Below are positions 33,153-40,965 of a stretch of DNA of 64,000 bases, piece by piece. The number at the start of each line of letters is the position of its first letter. Positions within the stretch are counted from its first letter, which is position 1. Source of the DNA: an uncultured Bacteroidales bacterium (GTDB taxonomy: Bacteria > Bacteroidota > Bacteroidia > Bacteroidales > WCHB1-69); contig CAKUVI010000003.1 in NCBI GenBank assembly GCA_934699095.1, forward strand, positions 62,001-126,000, read 5' to 3'. A model generated the notes under the pieces. That model was not told where the DNA came from. It saw only the letters and a list, made by a program, of their open reading frames with translations, and searched no databases. The position numbers and the translations under genes are program-made.

Positions 33153-35132
33153 ATGAAAAAACACACAAAACTCGCGGTATTGCTTGCCATTACACTATTT
33201 TCAATCAACATAAACGTTCAAGCACAACCAATCGACCGCGAAATGTACGCTAAAGTTGTGAAGATGAACAACAATCGTAATTGTCCATTCGAGGATGATT
33301 TTTGGACTGTTGACAAAATCACATACCAGTCGGGCTATCTTATTTTCAATATCACTTTAGAAGACAGCCCGCTGCTTAACAAAGACTCATCATACTTAAG
33401 GAATTTATTTGCCGACAATATCAGGTACAGCGTCGAACCGGCTGAATTCAGCTACCTGCTTGAAAAACTCAGCGATATTAATGGTGGTTTTGTCTGCAAT
33501 GTATCCACCGAGGATCCAAAATCCCTCAAATCATTCAAATTTACACCCGCTGAAGCACGGCAAATCTGGGCCGACCGATCAAAACCCGCTTACAAGGATG
33601 GCGAAAAATGGCAGGAACGATTCAACTTGGAGATGGAATTGATGCAGACAGAGTTCGAAGCAGACAAAGTTGTTGACAAGACTAATCCCATCCGCATCGA
33701 TTCAGCAAAAATCGTTGTTGACACTGTGGTTTTCTATGCGACCATGTGCAACTCACATTTTAAGATTTCCAAAGAAAGGGGTGCTGACTTTATTCAGAGG
33801 GAAATTGAGAAGTCAGTGCTTGGGGATGCAGACAATATTGAAACTCTAATCGATGCCGACTTGTCCTTGAAATACATCTACCACAACGAGTCATACACCG
33901 AAAGTCAATCCGTCCTGATAACAAAGTCACGCCTGGAAAAGTTGCTCGAAAAATCCGAGAATGTGTCCCCAGCTTCTTATGAACAGATGGAACTGTATAT
34001 GCATGAAATTGCTGAAGAATTCATGGACGACGATGTGAAACAAGCATATCTGAGCGATGAAGTATTAGACATTCAAGGAGCTTACGAAAACGGCGTTCTG
34101 CAACTTGTACTGGTAACTCCCGACAATAGTCCCATCACCAATATCAATACTGAAGAAGAAAAGATAATCGAAGACAACATAACAGTTCAACTCAAACAAT
34201 CACTCGAAGAGCAGTTTCCCATAGTGTTTAATGATAAAGTTTTAATCACTATTGATGATTTTTACAAACATCTGAAAGGGTTACAAATACTCTACATGGA
34301 ACAGCACACACACAAGACGAAGGAGATGTTCATCACATCTGAAGAACTGAAAAACGCCAAACTTCCTGTCGTATCTTTCGGCTCTGAAGAAACCAAACAG
34401 AAAGTTGCAGACCAACTCAAGGCCAATCTTTTCGCCGAGGAAATCAAATCAGCGAATGCTTCTCTTCCTTTAATATCGAACGGTATGACCCTCTATAAAA
34501 TTGATTATGATACAGAATGTTTGCGTTACTTTTTCACTACAAATTCAGAGAACCTTTTGTCAACAGATGCTGATGTACTTAAAAGGAGTGTTCGCCAGCA
34601 ACTCGTCTATAATAACGATTTTTTGGACAATCTCATTGATATCAACAGCGGTTTGGTTTATAACTATAAAATCATAGATACCGAACAGAGCGTCGAAATC
34701 AAATATACAGTTGAAGATTTGAAGGAAATTCGTTCAGAGTCCTTAACCAGTGACCAAAATGCCATTAAAGCATTACAGGAGGTTGTAAATAATTCCAATT
34801 CAGTATGTCCTATTCGCATTGACGAATATACAACTTTGGATTCAGTACGCTTGACCGACAATAAATTAATATATTTTGAAACAATCGGAACACCTGTTGA
34901 CATCACAGAAAAAAGCTTCAGGCCTCTTTTGATACAATCCCTTATAGAGAGCGATGACCGATCCACAAGATATACAATTGAGATGTGTGTTAAGACAAAT
35001 ACACATTTGTGTTATTATATCTCTCTGCCTGAAGACAAAAATGGTAAGAACACCAAGACAAAAAAACAAGGGAAGAAATCAATTCTAAAAATTTGTATAA
35101 CTGTAGATGAGTTAAAACAAATTTTAGGGTAA
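33153..35132 (+). CDS. Secreted protein built of about five degenerate tandem modules
   Basis: A 659-residue exported protein (signal peptide ending INVQAQ). I read five repeats of roughly 100-120 residues, near 41-135, 170-265, 285-400, 430-535 and 550-659. Each has an opening TxDxxxxxxxxLxY/F strand, a central helix and a closing strand such as QSVLITKSRLEKL, EMFITSEELKNA, QSVEIKYTVEDLKEI or LKICITVDELKQI. No enzyme motif, lipobox or T9SS tail is present. It lies 45 bases after the carboxypeptidase/VanX gene on the same strand. Function unknown. Confidence 0.7.
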   Translation: MKKHTKLAVLLAITLFSININVQAQPIDREMYAKVVKMNNNRNCPFEDDFWTVDKITYQSGYLIFNITLEDSPLLNKDSSYLRNLFADNIRYSVEPAEFSYLLEKLSDINGGFVCNVSTEDPKSLKSFKFTPAEARQIWADRSKPAYKDGEKWQERFNLEMELMQTEFEADKVVDKTNPIRIDSAKIVVDTVVFYATMCNSHFKISKERGADFIQREIEKSVLGDADNIETLIDADLSLKYIYHNESYTESQSVLITKSRLEKLLEKSENVSPASYEQMELYMHEIAEEFMDDDVKQAYLSDEVLDIQGAYENGVLQLVLVTPDNSPITNINTEEEKIIEDNITVQLKQSLEEQFPIVFNDKVLITIDDFYKHLKGLQILYMEQHTHKTKEMFITSEELKNAKLPVVSFGSEETKQKVADQLKANLFAEEIKSANASLPLISNGMTLYKIDYDTECLRYFFTTNSENLLSTDADVLKRSVRQQLVYNNDFLDNLIDINSGLVYNYKIIDTEQSVEIKYTVEDLKEIRSESLTSDQNAIKALQEVVNNSNSVCPIRIDEYTTLDSVRLTDNKLIYFETIGTPVDITEKSFRPLLIQSLIESDDRSTRYTIEMCVKTNTHLCYYISLPEDKNGKNTKTKKQGKKSILKICITVDELKQILG

Positions 35133-35161
35133 ATATTTGATTGTTAGTTTTTTATTATCAA

Positions 35162-36142
35162 CTATTCAGCGCAAATTTTTCCCTCAAAGCTGATGTCTAA
35201 GAACTGTTGCAACTCGTATTTGAATTTAGGAGAAAGTTCAGAAAGGCGTCCTTTTCCATCAACAAACGGATTTATGTATCGTTTCTTGGCGGAAACGATG
35301 CGTGCTTCTGAAGAATCAGGGTCATTTATGAGTTTTTTGTATGCCCTGAACCTCAACCATGAGTCACGAGCTTGCTGATCTGCGCAAAGCTTCTCTATAA
35401 GTGATGTTTCGGTACCATAGAGGTCTCTTTCGGTGATAATCCCCCTGTCTATCTGTTCTTTAAGAAGTTCTGCCAATCTTTGCATCGCATAGCGGTCTTC
35501 CGGTGCGATGTAGATTTTTGACATTCGAAGTGCTGCCATGGAAAAATCCATTGCACAAGATTCACTTTGGAACAAAAGTTCCTGCTCATTCTTTTCATTT
35601 ACTCCCACCACAAGATCATCATACAAATACTTCACCATATCCTCACTCATATAGCCATAGTTGATAATATTTCCAATGGTATATTCCAAGCGGTCTGCAG
35701 AAAGCTGTGGTGTGGGATTGTCAGCTATTGCAAACAAGTGATAATCAGATACTTCCGCGGTGGTTAATCCATTATTTTTAAGAATATCACGAATCTCCAC
35801 AGAATCTCCGATCATGCTGAACGTGAGATCCTCAGTGGATTCTTGCATTTCGTGGTCTCCGTGCAAGAAATCGATAACATGGGCGAACGAAGGGGTTGCA
35901 ATATCGTGGAGCAGGGCTGCGACAGTCTGTTTAGTGTCGTGAGTGAAGTTCCAGACTATGAGTGCCGCGCCGATGCTATGGTCGAGGCGGGAGTAAGGCT
36001 TGATATTTTGGAACAGGGGGAAGGAGGTGTACTCGCATCCGCAATTCATGCCCACGTCGGCAAGGCGTTGCATGGCGGGAGTGTTCACTATCTGGAACAC
36101 GATTTCAGGGCGTTCGTCACAATATATTTTCCAATGGTTCAT
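35162..36142 (-). CDS. HD-domain phosphohydrolase
   Basis: A 326-residue cytosolic protein. The HD motif is YSRLDHSIGAAL and ALLHDIATPSFAHVIDF, giving His, His-Asp and a later Asp for metal binding, as in dGTPase/SpoT-like HD hydrolases. The ATG at 36142 starts 11 bases after the PPTase stop; an ATG at 36187 would overlap that gene by 35 bases and adds a non-typical stretch. It is the last gene of a minus-strand unit with acetyltransferase and PPTase. Substrate, perhaps a nucleotide, is unknown. Confidence 0.8.
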   Translation of the reverse strand: MNHWKIYCDERPEIVFQIVNTPAMQRLADVGMNCGCEYTSFPLFQNIKPYSRLDHSIGAALIVWNFTHDTKQTVAALLHDIATPSFAHVIDFLHGDHEMQESTEDLTFSMIGDSVEIRDILKNNGLTTAEVSDYHLFAIADNPTPQLSADRLEYTIGNIINYGYMSEDMVKYLYDDLVVGVNEKNEQELLFQSESCAMDFSMAALRMSKIYIAPEDRYAMQRLAELLKEQIDRGIITERDLYGTETSLIEKLCADQQARDSWLRFRAYKKLINDPDSSEARIVSAKKRYINPFVDGKGRLSELSPKFKYELQQFLDISFEGKICAE

Positions 36143-36152
36143 TATTGCTGTT

Positions 36153-36713
36153 TCATTTATACCTTGCAACTGAATAGACGTATTCATCAGAAACTGTGGT
36201 TTCGATATTGAAATTATCGGATTTGTTCAGAACATATTTCATCTCGTTGCTTATTCCTTCGCCTGTAAGTTTAAGGATGGCCTCTTTTTGGGTCCAATAG
36301 CGAAAGAATGCAACGTTCTTGTCGTCCGACGCAAGAATATTGCGTAATTCATCGTCGTTCATGGTATATTCCATCAAATCACGGTCAACTGGACGGATAA
36401 TTTCAATATCAATTCCGATTGGAGAATCGTCAATGGCACAAGCGGTCACATATTTTGAATGGCTGAGGCTGAAATGCACGTTTGGCAGACTCTCTATAAA
36501 AGGTTTTCCGTTCTCATAAAAGGCGAAGCGTGGTGGCTGGGAGATGCCGTATTCTTCGTGGAGACCTCTTAAGAGAAGCAGATAGGCTGAGAGTGACAAT
36601 TGTTGGTCAGAGTGTCTGACGAAGCGCAGTGCGTGCGCACGACGTTGTTCCGACACCATTTCAACGGCTGTCTCGACCACTAATTCCCGAGCATTTTCGT
36701 CAATATAGATCAT
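36153..36713 (-). CDS. 4'-phosphopantetheinyl transferase superfamily protein
   Basis: A 186-residue Sfp-like enzyme. IGIDIEIIRPVD contains the magnesium-binding Asp and Glu, and FRYWTQKEAILKLTGEG the W-x-x-KEA-x-x-K motif. NVHFSLSHSKYV is the usual central strand and loop. It transfers phosphopantetheine from CoA to a serine of a carrier protein. Its ATG overlaps the acetyltransferase stop (TGATG). No carrier protein is visible nearby, so it may serve fatty-acid ACP or a distant cluster. Confidence 0.88.
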   Translation of the reverse strand: MIYIDENARELVVETAVEMVSEQRRAHALRFVRHSDQQLSLSAYLLLLRGLHEEYGISQPPRFAFYENGKPFIESLPNVHFSLSHSKYVTACAIDDSPIGIDIEIIRPVDRDLMEYTMNDDELRNILASDDKNVAFFRYWTQKEAILKLTGEGISNEMKYVLNKSDNFNIETTVSDEYVYSVARYK

Positions 36714-37240
36714 CAATCCACGTTTTTAATAAACTTGGCCGGGTTGCCGCCGACAATCGTGTTTGGGGCAACATCTTTGGTGACCACTGCACCGGCTGCC
36801 ACAACAGCGTTTTCACCCACTGTGACACCAGGCAGGATAGTGGCTCCGGCTCCTATCCAGGCATTCTTGCCAATGTGAACCGGTTTGCAGATGAGCAACT
36901 GCCTGTCGTGAAGGTCGTGGTTGTTGGAGATGAGCTGGGCGTTGGCGGCAATCATAGCGCCGTCCTCAATTGTTATGCCTCCGCGCGACATCATAAGACA
37001 GTTGTTCATGATGAACACGTTGTTGCCGATATGTACCTGATCGAAACAAACGCCTGTGAGTCCCGGCTGTATAAAGCATCCCTTCCCAAGATTATCACCG
37101 AAAAGCTCCTTCACAAGGGCATTATACTCATCGGTAAAAGGCATAGTATGGTTCAATTTGAACAACGTCTGGGCCTGACGCACTCCCTTTGCATGTTCTT
37201 CCGGTGTGGTCTGACGAGGGTCAACAATAAATTCTTTCAT
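36713..37240 (-). CDS. Hexapeptide-repeat acetyltransferase
   Basis: A 175-residue trimeric left-handed beta-helix acyltransferase. Visible are QVHIGNNVFIMNNCLMMSRG, GAMIAANAQLISNNHDLHD with the likely catalytic His, WIGAGATILPGVTVGENAVV and the ending VGGNPAKFIKN. An N-terminal helical segment resembles maltose/galactoside acetyltransferases. ATG at 37240 is preferred to an upstream TTG. It heads the minus-strand operon with PPTase and HD genes. Acceptor unknown. Confidence 0.85.
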   Translation of the reverse strand: MKEFIVDPRQTTPEEHAKGVRQAQTLFKLNHTMPFTDEYNALVKELFGDNLGKGCFIQPGLTGVCFDQVHIGNNVFIMNNCLMMSRGGITIEDGAMIAANAQLISNNHDLHDRQLLICKPVHIGKNAWIGAGATILPGVTVGENAVVAAGAVVTKDVAPNTIVGGNPAKFIKNVD

Positions 37241-37288
37241 ATTCAACTACTTGATTTTCAATTATAAACAAAACTAATCTTATAAGTG

Positions 37289-37296
37289 CAAAAATA
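37289..37296 (-). promoter_or_regulatory. -7 promoter element for the acetyltransferase-PPTase-HD operon
   Basis: The minus strand reads TATTTTTG, 48 bases upstream of the ATG at 37240, in the AT-rich gap divergent from the SMR gene. Confidence 0.6.
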
Positions 37297-37380
37297 TAAT
37301 ATTATACGGGATTCTGCTGTCAAAATATTCGGATATTATTTAACAAATTGAACAAAAAAGCATGTCAATAAAAGATTTTA

Positions 37381-37388
37381 TACCTTTG
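37381..37388 (+). promoter_or_regulatory. -7 promoter element for the SMR gene
   Basis: TACCTTTG fits TAnnTTTG. A leader of roughly 55 bases separates it from the ATG at 37450. Confidence 0.6.
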
Positions 37389-37389
37389 C

Positions 37390-37430
37390 ACTCCGAAGGA
37401 AGGAGACGCCGGGACAGTCCTGCAGCCCTC
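37390..37430 (+). promoter_or_regulatory. GC-rich structured 5' leader of the SMR gene
   Basis: In an otherwise AT-rich gap the leader has CTCC (37391-37394) pairing with GGAG (37402-37405), then a GC-rich segment with GGG at 37411-37413 and CCC at 37426-37428. Guanidine riboswitches often precede SMR exporters, but I do not see their conserved motifs, so the class is open. Confidence 0.35.
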
Positions 37431-37449
37431 AAAATCAATATTTTACATT

Positions 37450-37773
37450 ATGAATTGGATCATTCTGATATTAGCAGGATTCTGTGAAATGGGATTCACT
37501 TTTTGCCTTGGCCGCGCAAAATTAGTAACCGGCTTTGAATGGTGGGCGTGGATAGGAGGATTTCTCCTATTTTCGGTGTTGAGCATGGCACTGCTTGCCA
37601 AGGCCACACAGACACTTCCCATCGGCACCGCCTACCCAGTGTGGACCGGCATAGGGGCAGTGGGCACAGTCCTTCTGGGTATCTTCGTGTTTCACGAGCC
37701 CGCCACATTCTGGCGGCTTTTCTTCATCACCACATTGATCATTTCTATCGTGGGATTGAAAGTGCTCTCATAG
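37450..37773 (+). CDS. Small multidrug resistance (SMR) family transporter, Gdx/SugE-like
   Basis: A 107-residue membrane protein with four membrane segments. The essential glutamate is E13 in LAGFCEMGF, and PIGTAYPVWTGIGAVGTVLLGIFVF is the third-fourth helix signature of the family. SMR proteins form antiparallel dimers exchanging protons for guanidinium or quaternary ammonium. The GTAYPVWTGIGAVG form is shared by both Gdx and Qac branches, so the substrate is undecided. Its leader has possible RNA structure. Confidence 0.85.
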   Translation: MNWIILILAGFCEMGFTFCLGRAKLVTGFEWWAWIGGFLLFSVLSMALLAKATQTLPIGTAYPVWTGIGAVGTVLLGIFVFHEPATFWRLFFITTLIISIVGLKVLS

Positions 37774-37830
37774 GTCGGTTTTTTTGAAATCTTCTCAGAT
37801 CTCTTCGAACTATGGTTATAGACTTTTTTT

Positions 37831-37838
37831 TAACTTTG
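37831..37838 (+). promoter_or_regulatory. -7 promoter element for the sugar acetyltransferase gene
   Basis: TAACTTTG fits TAnnTTTG. It lies inside a longer open frame and supports the ATG at 37931 as the start, leaving a 92-base leader. Confidence 0.55.
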
Positions 37839-37930
37839 CGGTTCGAAAAAAGGGAACATTTCTCTTTAAAACTAACCAAATAGGAAATAGACCGAATGTG
37901 TCCTTTCCCATTTTTAACAAACTGCGATTT

Positions 37931-38494
37931 ATGACAAATTTAGAAAAATGCAATGCTGATTTAGAATACTCGTATGCAGATGAGGAGTTAATTGCGCTCA
38001 AGACTGAGGCCATCAGGCAATGCGAGATTTTCAACTCTATTGACGGGTGTGACTATATGGCGCAGTACCAGCAGTTGAAGCAGATGCTTGGAGCGGTGGG
38101 CAAGCGCGTGTGGATTGCCAAGACATTCAACTGTGACCGTGGCAAGAATATCTTCATCGGCAACGATTTCACAGGCAATCACAACCTCACCATACTCGAC
38201 ATCCGTGAAGTGTATATTGGCGACCATGTCATGATTGGGCCTCACACGCTGATCACCACTGTAGGGCATCCCCTTTCTCCAAAGGGCCGAAGGGAATATC
38301 ATGCCATAGCCAAGCCGGTACGTATTGGAGATGACGTGTGGATAGGCGGCAATGTCACAATATTGCCCGGTGTCACCATCGGCAACAACGTTGTGATAGC
38401 AGCCGGAGCGGTTGTCACCAAAGACATTCCAGACAACACACTTGTGGGTGGTGTGCCAGCAAAAGTCATCAAGACAATTGAAAACGACATCTGA
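37931..38494 (+). CDS. Sugar O-acetyltransferase (maltose acetyltransferase family)
   Basis: A 187-residue acyltransferase with the full N-terminal helical Mac domain (TNLEKCNADLEYSYADEEL) followed by the beta-helix: CDRGKNIFIGNDFTGNHNLTI, GPHTLITTVGHPL with the catalytic-type His, WIGGNVTILPGVTIGNNVVI and VGGVPAKVIK. It acetylates glucose, maltose or a related sugar with acetyl-CoA. The upstream extension of the open frame is not conserved. A truncated hydrolase follows 30 bases later. Confidence 0.9.
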   Translation: MTNLEKCNADLEYSYADEELIALKTEAIRQCEIFNSIDGCDYMAQYQQLKQMLGAVGKRVWIAKTFNCDRGKNIFIGNDFTGNHNLTILDIREVYIGDHVMIGPHTLITTVGHPLSPKGRREYHAIAKPVRIGDDVWIGGNVTILPGVTIGNNVVIAAGAVVTKDIPDNTLVGGVPAKVIKTIENDI

Positions 38495-38523
38495 GCAGGT
38501 GTGATAATGGAAAGGGGATTATC

Positions 38524-39365
38524 ATGAAAAAACTAATACTTATCGCAGCTGCGGCCTCTATGCCATGCGCATGGCCGAGCGCGGCTTTGTGGCGTTGGCT
38601 TTCGACCCGTCATATACCGGCGAGAGCAGCGGTGAACCACGTCGCACCGCCTCGCCCGACATCAACACCGAAGACTTCCTTGCCGCCGTTGATTTCCTGT
38701 CGAGGTTGGAGAACGTCGATCCGGAGCGCATCGGCATCATCGGCATCTGTGGTTGGGGCGGCATCGCGTTGAACGCCGCCGCTGCCGACCCGCGTCTCAA
38801 GGCCACCGTGGCCAGCACCATGTACGACATTACCCGCATCAGCGGCAACGGCTACTACGACAGCGACAACAACGAGGAGGCCCGCCACGCCGCCCGCGAG
38901 GCAATGGGCAAACAGCGTCTCGCCGACCCGATGGCCATGGCCGGCGGTGTCATCGACTCGGTACCCGACGATGCCCCGCAGTTCGTGAAGGACTATCACG
39001 CCTACTACAAGACCCCGCGCGGCTACCACAAACGTAGCGGCAACAGCAACGACGGCTGGCGCACAATCGGCACGCAGGCCTTTGCTAACAGCCGTTTCCT
39101 CTACTATATCAATGAGATCCGCTCCGCCGTCCTCGTGATGCACGGCGAAAAGGCCCACAGCCGCTACTTCGGCGAGGCCGCCTACCACTACATGGTGGAT
39201 GGCAAGGCCGAGGGTTACAATTTCATCGGCAAGCCGAATCCCAACCCCGACAACAAACAGCTGCTCATCATCCCCGGCGCCACCCACTGCGACCTCTACG
39301 ACGGCGGAGAAGGCAACTACATCCCTTGGGATAAGTTGGCGGAGTTTTTCGGGAAGAATCTTTAG
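38524..39365 (+). pseudogene. Alpha/beta hydrolase with N-terminal deletion and frameshift (open part 38565-39365)
   Basis: The ATG at 38524 begins a signal-like peptide (MKKLILIAAAAS) but the hydrolase is in another frame, starting GLYAMRMAERGFVALAFDPS at 38553. The join lies near 38548-38553 and appears to have removed the first strands of the fold. What remains is 266 residues from the ATG at 38565: GICGWGG at the nucleophile elbow (a cysteine, as in dienelactone hydrolases), SAVLVMHGEKAHS, and GATHCDLYDG with the catalytic His. It is GC-rich. It may still be translated, but a complete fold is doubtful. A tail remnant of a second copy is at 62941-63033. Confidence 0.7.
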
Positions 39366-39399
39366 TTCTGTGAAATGTTAGAACAAGAAAAAAATAGTT

Positions 39400-39433
39400 A
39401 AACCAAGGCTCTGAAATAGGCCTTGGTTTTTTT
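39400..39433 (+). terminator. Intrinsic terminator after the hydrolase
   Basis: AAACCAAGGC (39400-39409) pairs with GCCTTGGTTT (39420-39429) and continues into T residues. Confidence 0.85.
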
Positions 39434-39474
39434 ATGTTGTTGGAATAGATATGATGAATGATTTGAGAAAGTTG

Positions 39475-39482
39475 TATCTTTG
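39475..39482 (+). promoter_or_regulatory. -7 promoter element for the 39.5 kb membrane protein
   Basis: TATCTTTG fits TAnnTTTG and ends 15 bases before the ATG at 39498. Confidence 0.55.
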
Positions 39483-39497
39483 CAACGATTACCTTCT

Positions 39498-40052
39498 ATG
39501 AAAGAAGAACCACAAAATTCTCAGTCCGAAACATATCCGCAGTATGTCAGGGTTATCCGACGGAGTCAACGGAAATACTCTGTGGTGGCCCGTTTTTATC
39601 TTCGCATAGTGTGGCTCTTTTCAGTACTCTTTTTGATGGAGACAGCCATCTTTCTTATCAGCGGCCCCTTGCATTTTCTTATTGAGAATCTGCTTTTTGT
39701 CTTCATCTTCGCTATTTCCTTTGCATTGTTCATTTCTTTTGTGTCGAAAGGGAGTTTGGTGGAATCCGTCTATGTGGATTACAAGAAAATGGAAATCAGG
39801 GTTTTGCGTTATGACATAATGAAACGTCCCATCAAGGATGTGATTTCGTTCGAGGGATTCTCGTGGGATGTTTTGAATGGTGGGCGAGGTCCTGACCGCC
39901 TGAGGATGTTCCGTCCCGACGGGAAACGGATTGTAGTTTGCGAAGGGGTATTGGGCTGGACTTTCGACGATTTTCTGCATCTACGGTCAGCGTTGTCGAA
40001 GGTTGCGGAACAGAGCGACTGGTGGGAGAAGGGGCTTTGGACAAAACATTAA
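39498..40052 (+). CDS. Two-helix membrane protein of unknown function
   Basis: A 184-residue protein with a short polar N-terminus, two adjacent membrane segments near residues 35-82 (IVWLFSVLFLMETAIFLISG and ENLLFVFIFAISFALFIS), and a C-terminal cytosolic domain of about 100 residues. That domain (IRVLRYDIMKRPIKDVISFEGF...FRPDGKRIVVCEGVLGW) resembles PH-like membrane-associated folds. It lies 17 bases before the AlkZ-related gene, suggesting co-transcription. Function unknown. Confidence 0.65.
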   Translation: MKEEPQNSQSETYPQYVRVIRRSQRKYSVVARFYLRIVWLFSVLFLMETAIFLISGPLHFLIENLLFVFIFAISFALFISFVSKGSLVESVYVDYKKMEIRVLRYDIMKRPIKDVISFEGFSWDVLNGGRGPDRLRMFRPDGKRIVVCEGVLGWTFDDFLHLRSALSKVAEQSDWWEKGLWTKH

Positions 40053-40069
40053 AAATTTAACCGTAATTC

Positions 40070-40783
40070 ATGAACTCATTTGTAGAATATTTCAAGAATA
40101 TCCAAGAGAGCAACGGCGATATAGGTTGTATTCACTCTTGCCCTGAATTGATAGATTGTGTCAGGCATACAGGCTTCCTGCCGCTGTTGGAGAGCGGTAT
40201 TAGGGGCTATGCAGCGGAGAGCCTGATGGCCGAGGAGTGCCGTTTCACACAGTTTGACGACGGCTCATGGGAATGGCCGCTCTGGCAGTGGAAAGGGTCG
40301 GTGGTGCGCGATGGCAACTGCCTGTATGGAAAGTTCTTCGCAGGAAAAGCTGGTTTCATCAGTCGCGAGTGGTGGCCTGATTTCTGCAACTGGCGCCGCA
40401 GTAAGAATCCTGAGCCAGAGGAGTTCAGCATCGAGGGTATCATCTTGGCCACATTGCGCGATCACGGCAGTATGATAGCCCGCGACCTTCGTGCTGCGTG
40501 CGACCTCACAGGAAAGAACATGCGTTCAAAGTTCGATGCTTACGTGGGACGGCTGCAAATGGCGACTTATATAGTGACCGAGGACTTTGTCTATCCAGTT
40601 GACAAACACGGCCGGAAATACGGTTTCGGATGGTCATTGCTCACCACACCTGAACGCTTGTTAGGCAAGGAGGCCTGTCTGTGCGACCGGGCACCAGATG
40701 AGTCGTATAGGCGCATGGTGGAGCATCTTTCGCGGCTGTTGCCTGTCGCCACAGAAAAACAGATCAAAAAGTTGTTGAAATGA
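40070..40783 (+). CDS. AlkZ/YcaQ-related winged-helix protein
   Basis: A 237-residue protein. LLESGIRGYAAESLM, WEWPLWQWKGSVV, CLYGKFFAGKAGFIS and a later winged-helix segment (GIILATLRDHGSMIARDLRAACD) resemble the compact AlkZ-related proteins of Bacteroidota. AlkZ/YcaQ glycosylases unhook DNA crosslinks using a QxQ/QxD motif; I do not see that motif clearly, so glycosylase activity is uncertain. No signal peptide. Family call is from overall similarity remembered, not from a catalytic motif. Confidence 0.5.
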   Translation: MNSFVEYFKNIQESNGDIGCIHSCPELIDCVRHTGFLPLLESGIRGYAAESLMAEECRFTQFDDGSWEWPLWQWKGSVVRDGNCLYGKFFAGKAGFISREWWPDFCNWRRSKNPEPEEFSIEGIILATLRDHGSMIARDLRAACDLTGKNMRSKFDAYVGRLQMATYIVTEDFVYPVDKHGRKYGFGWSLLTTPERLLGKEACLCDRAPDESYRRMVEHLSRLLPVATEKQIKKLLK

Positions 40784-40814
40784 CGAGGTAGGAACGGGCA
40801 AACACAACACCACC

Positions 40815-40925
40815 TCATCGCAACGCCACTGCCACTTTAAATGATTCCAGAAAGCCATCGCGCTCGGCTTCGATGTGCTCGACGAAGTCCCACCATTCCT
40901 GCACACCGTCGGCGTACCTTTTGAG
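40815..40925 (-). pseudogene. C-terminal gene remnant
   Basis: On the minus strand a short frame without a start reads RYADGVQEWWDFVEHIE, then RDGFLESFKVAVALR and a TGA at 40815-40817. A TAG lies just upstream. The residue pattern looks like former protein-coding sequence. I cannot assign the family. Confidence 0.35.
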
Positions 40926-40938
40926 CTAACGTTTTTTG

Positions 40939-40946
40939 TATCTTTG
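40939..40946 (+). promoter_or_regulatory. -7 promoter element for the radical SAM gene
   Basis: TATCTTTG, with TTTG at 40920-40923 upstream; 19 bases before the ATG at 40966. Confidence 0.6.
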
Positions 40947-40965
40947 CCGTTCAAAACATAATGCA

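Noticed and set aside
37390..37430. Guanidine-I, -II or -III riboswitch upstream of the SMR gene
   Set aside because: The conserved core sequences I know for these classes are not present, so only an unclassified leader is reported.
38610..39287. 225-codon minus-strand frame opposite the truncated hydrolase
   Set aside because: Antisense of a GC-rich hydrolase with recognisable active-site motifs; composition is shadow-like.
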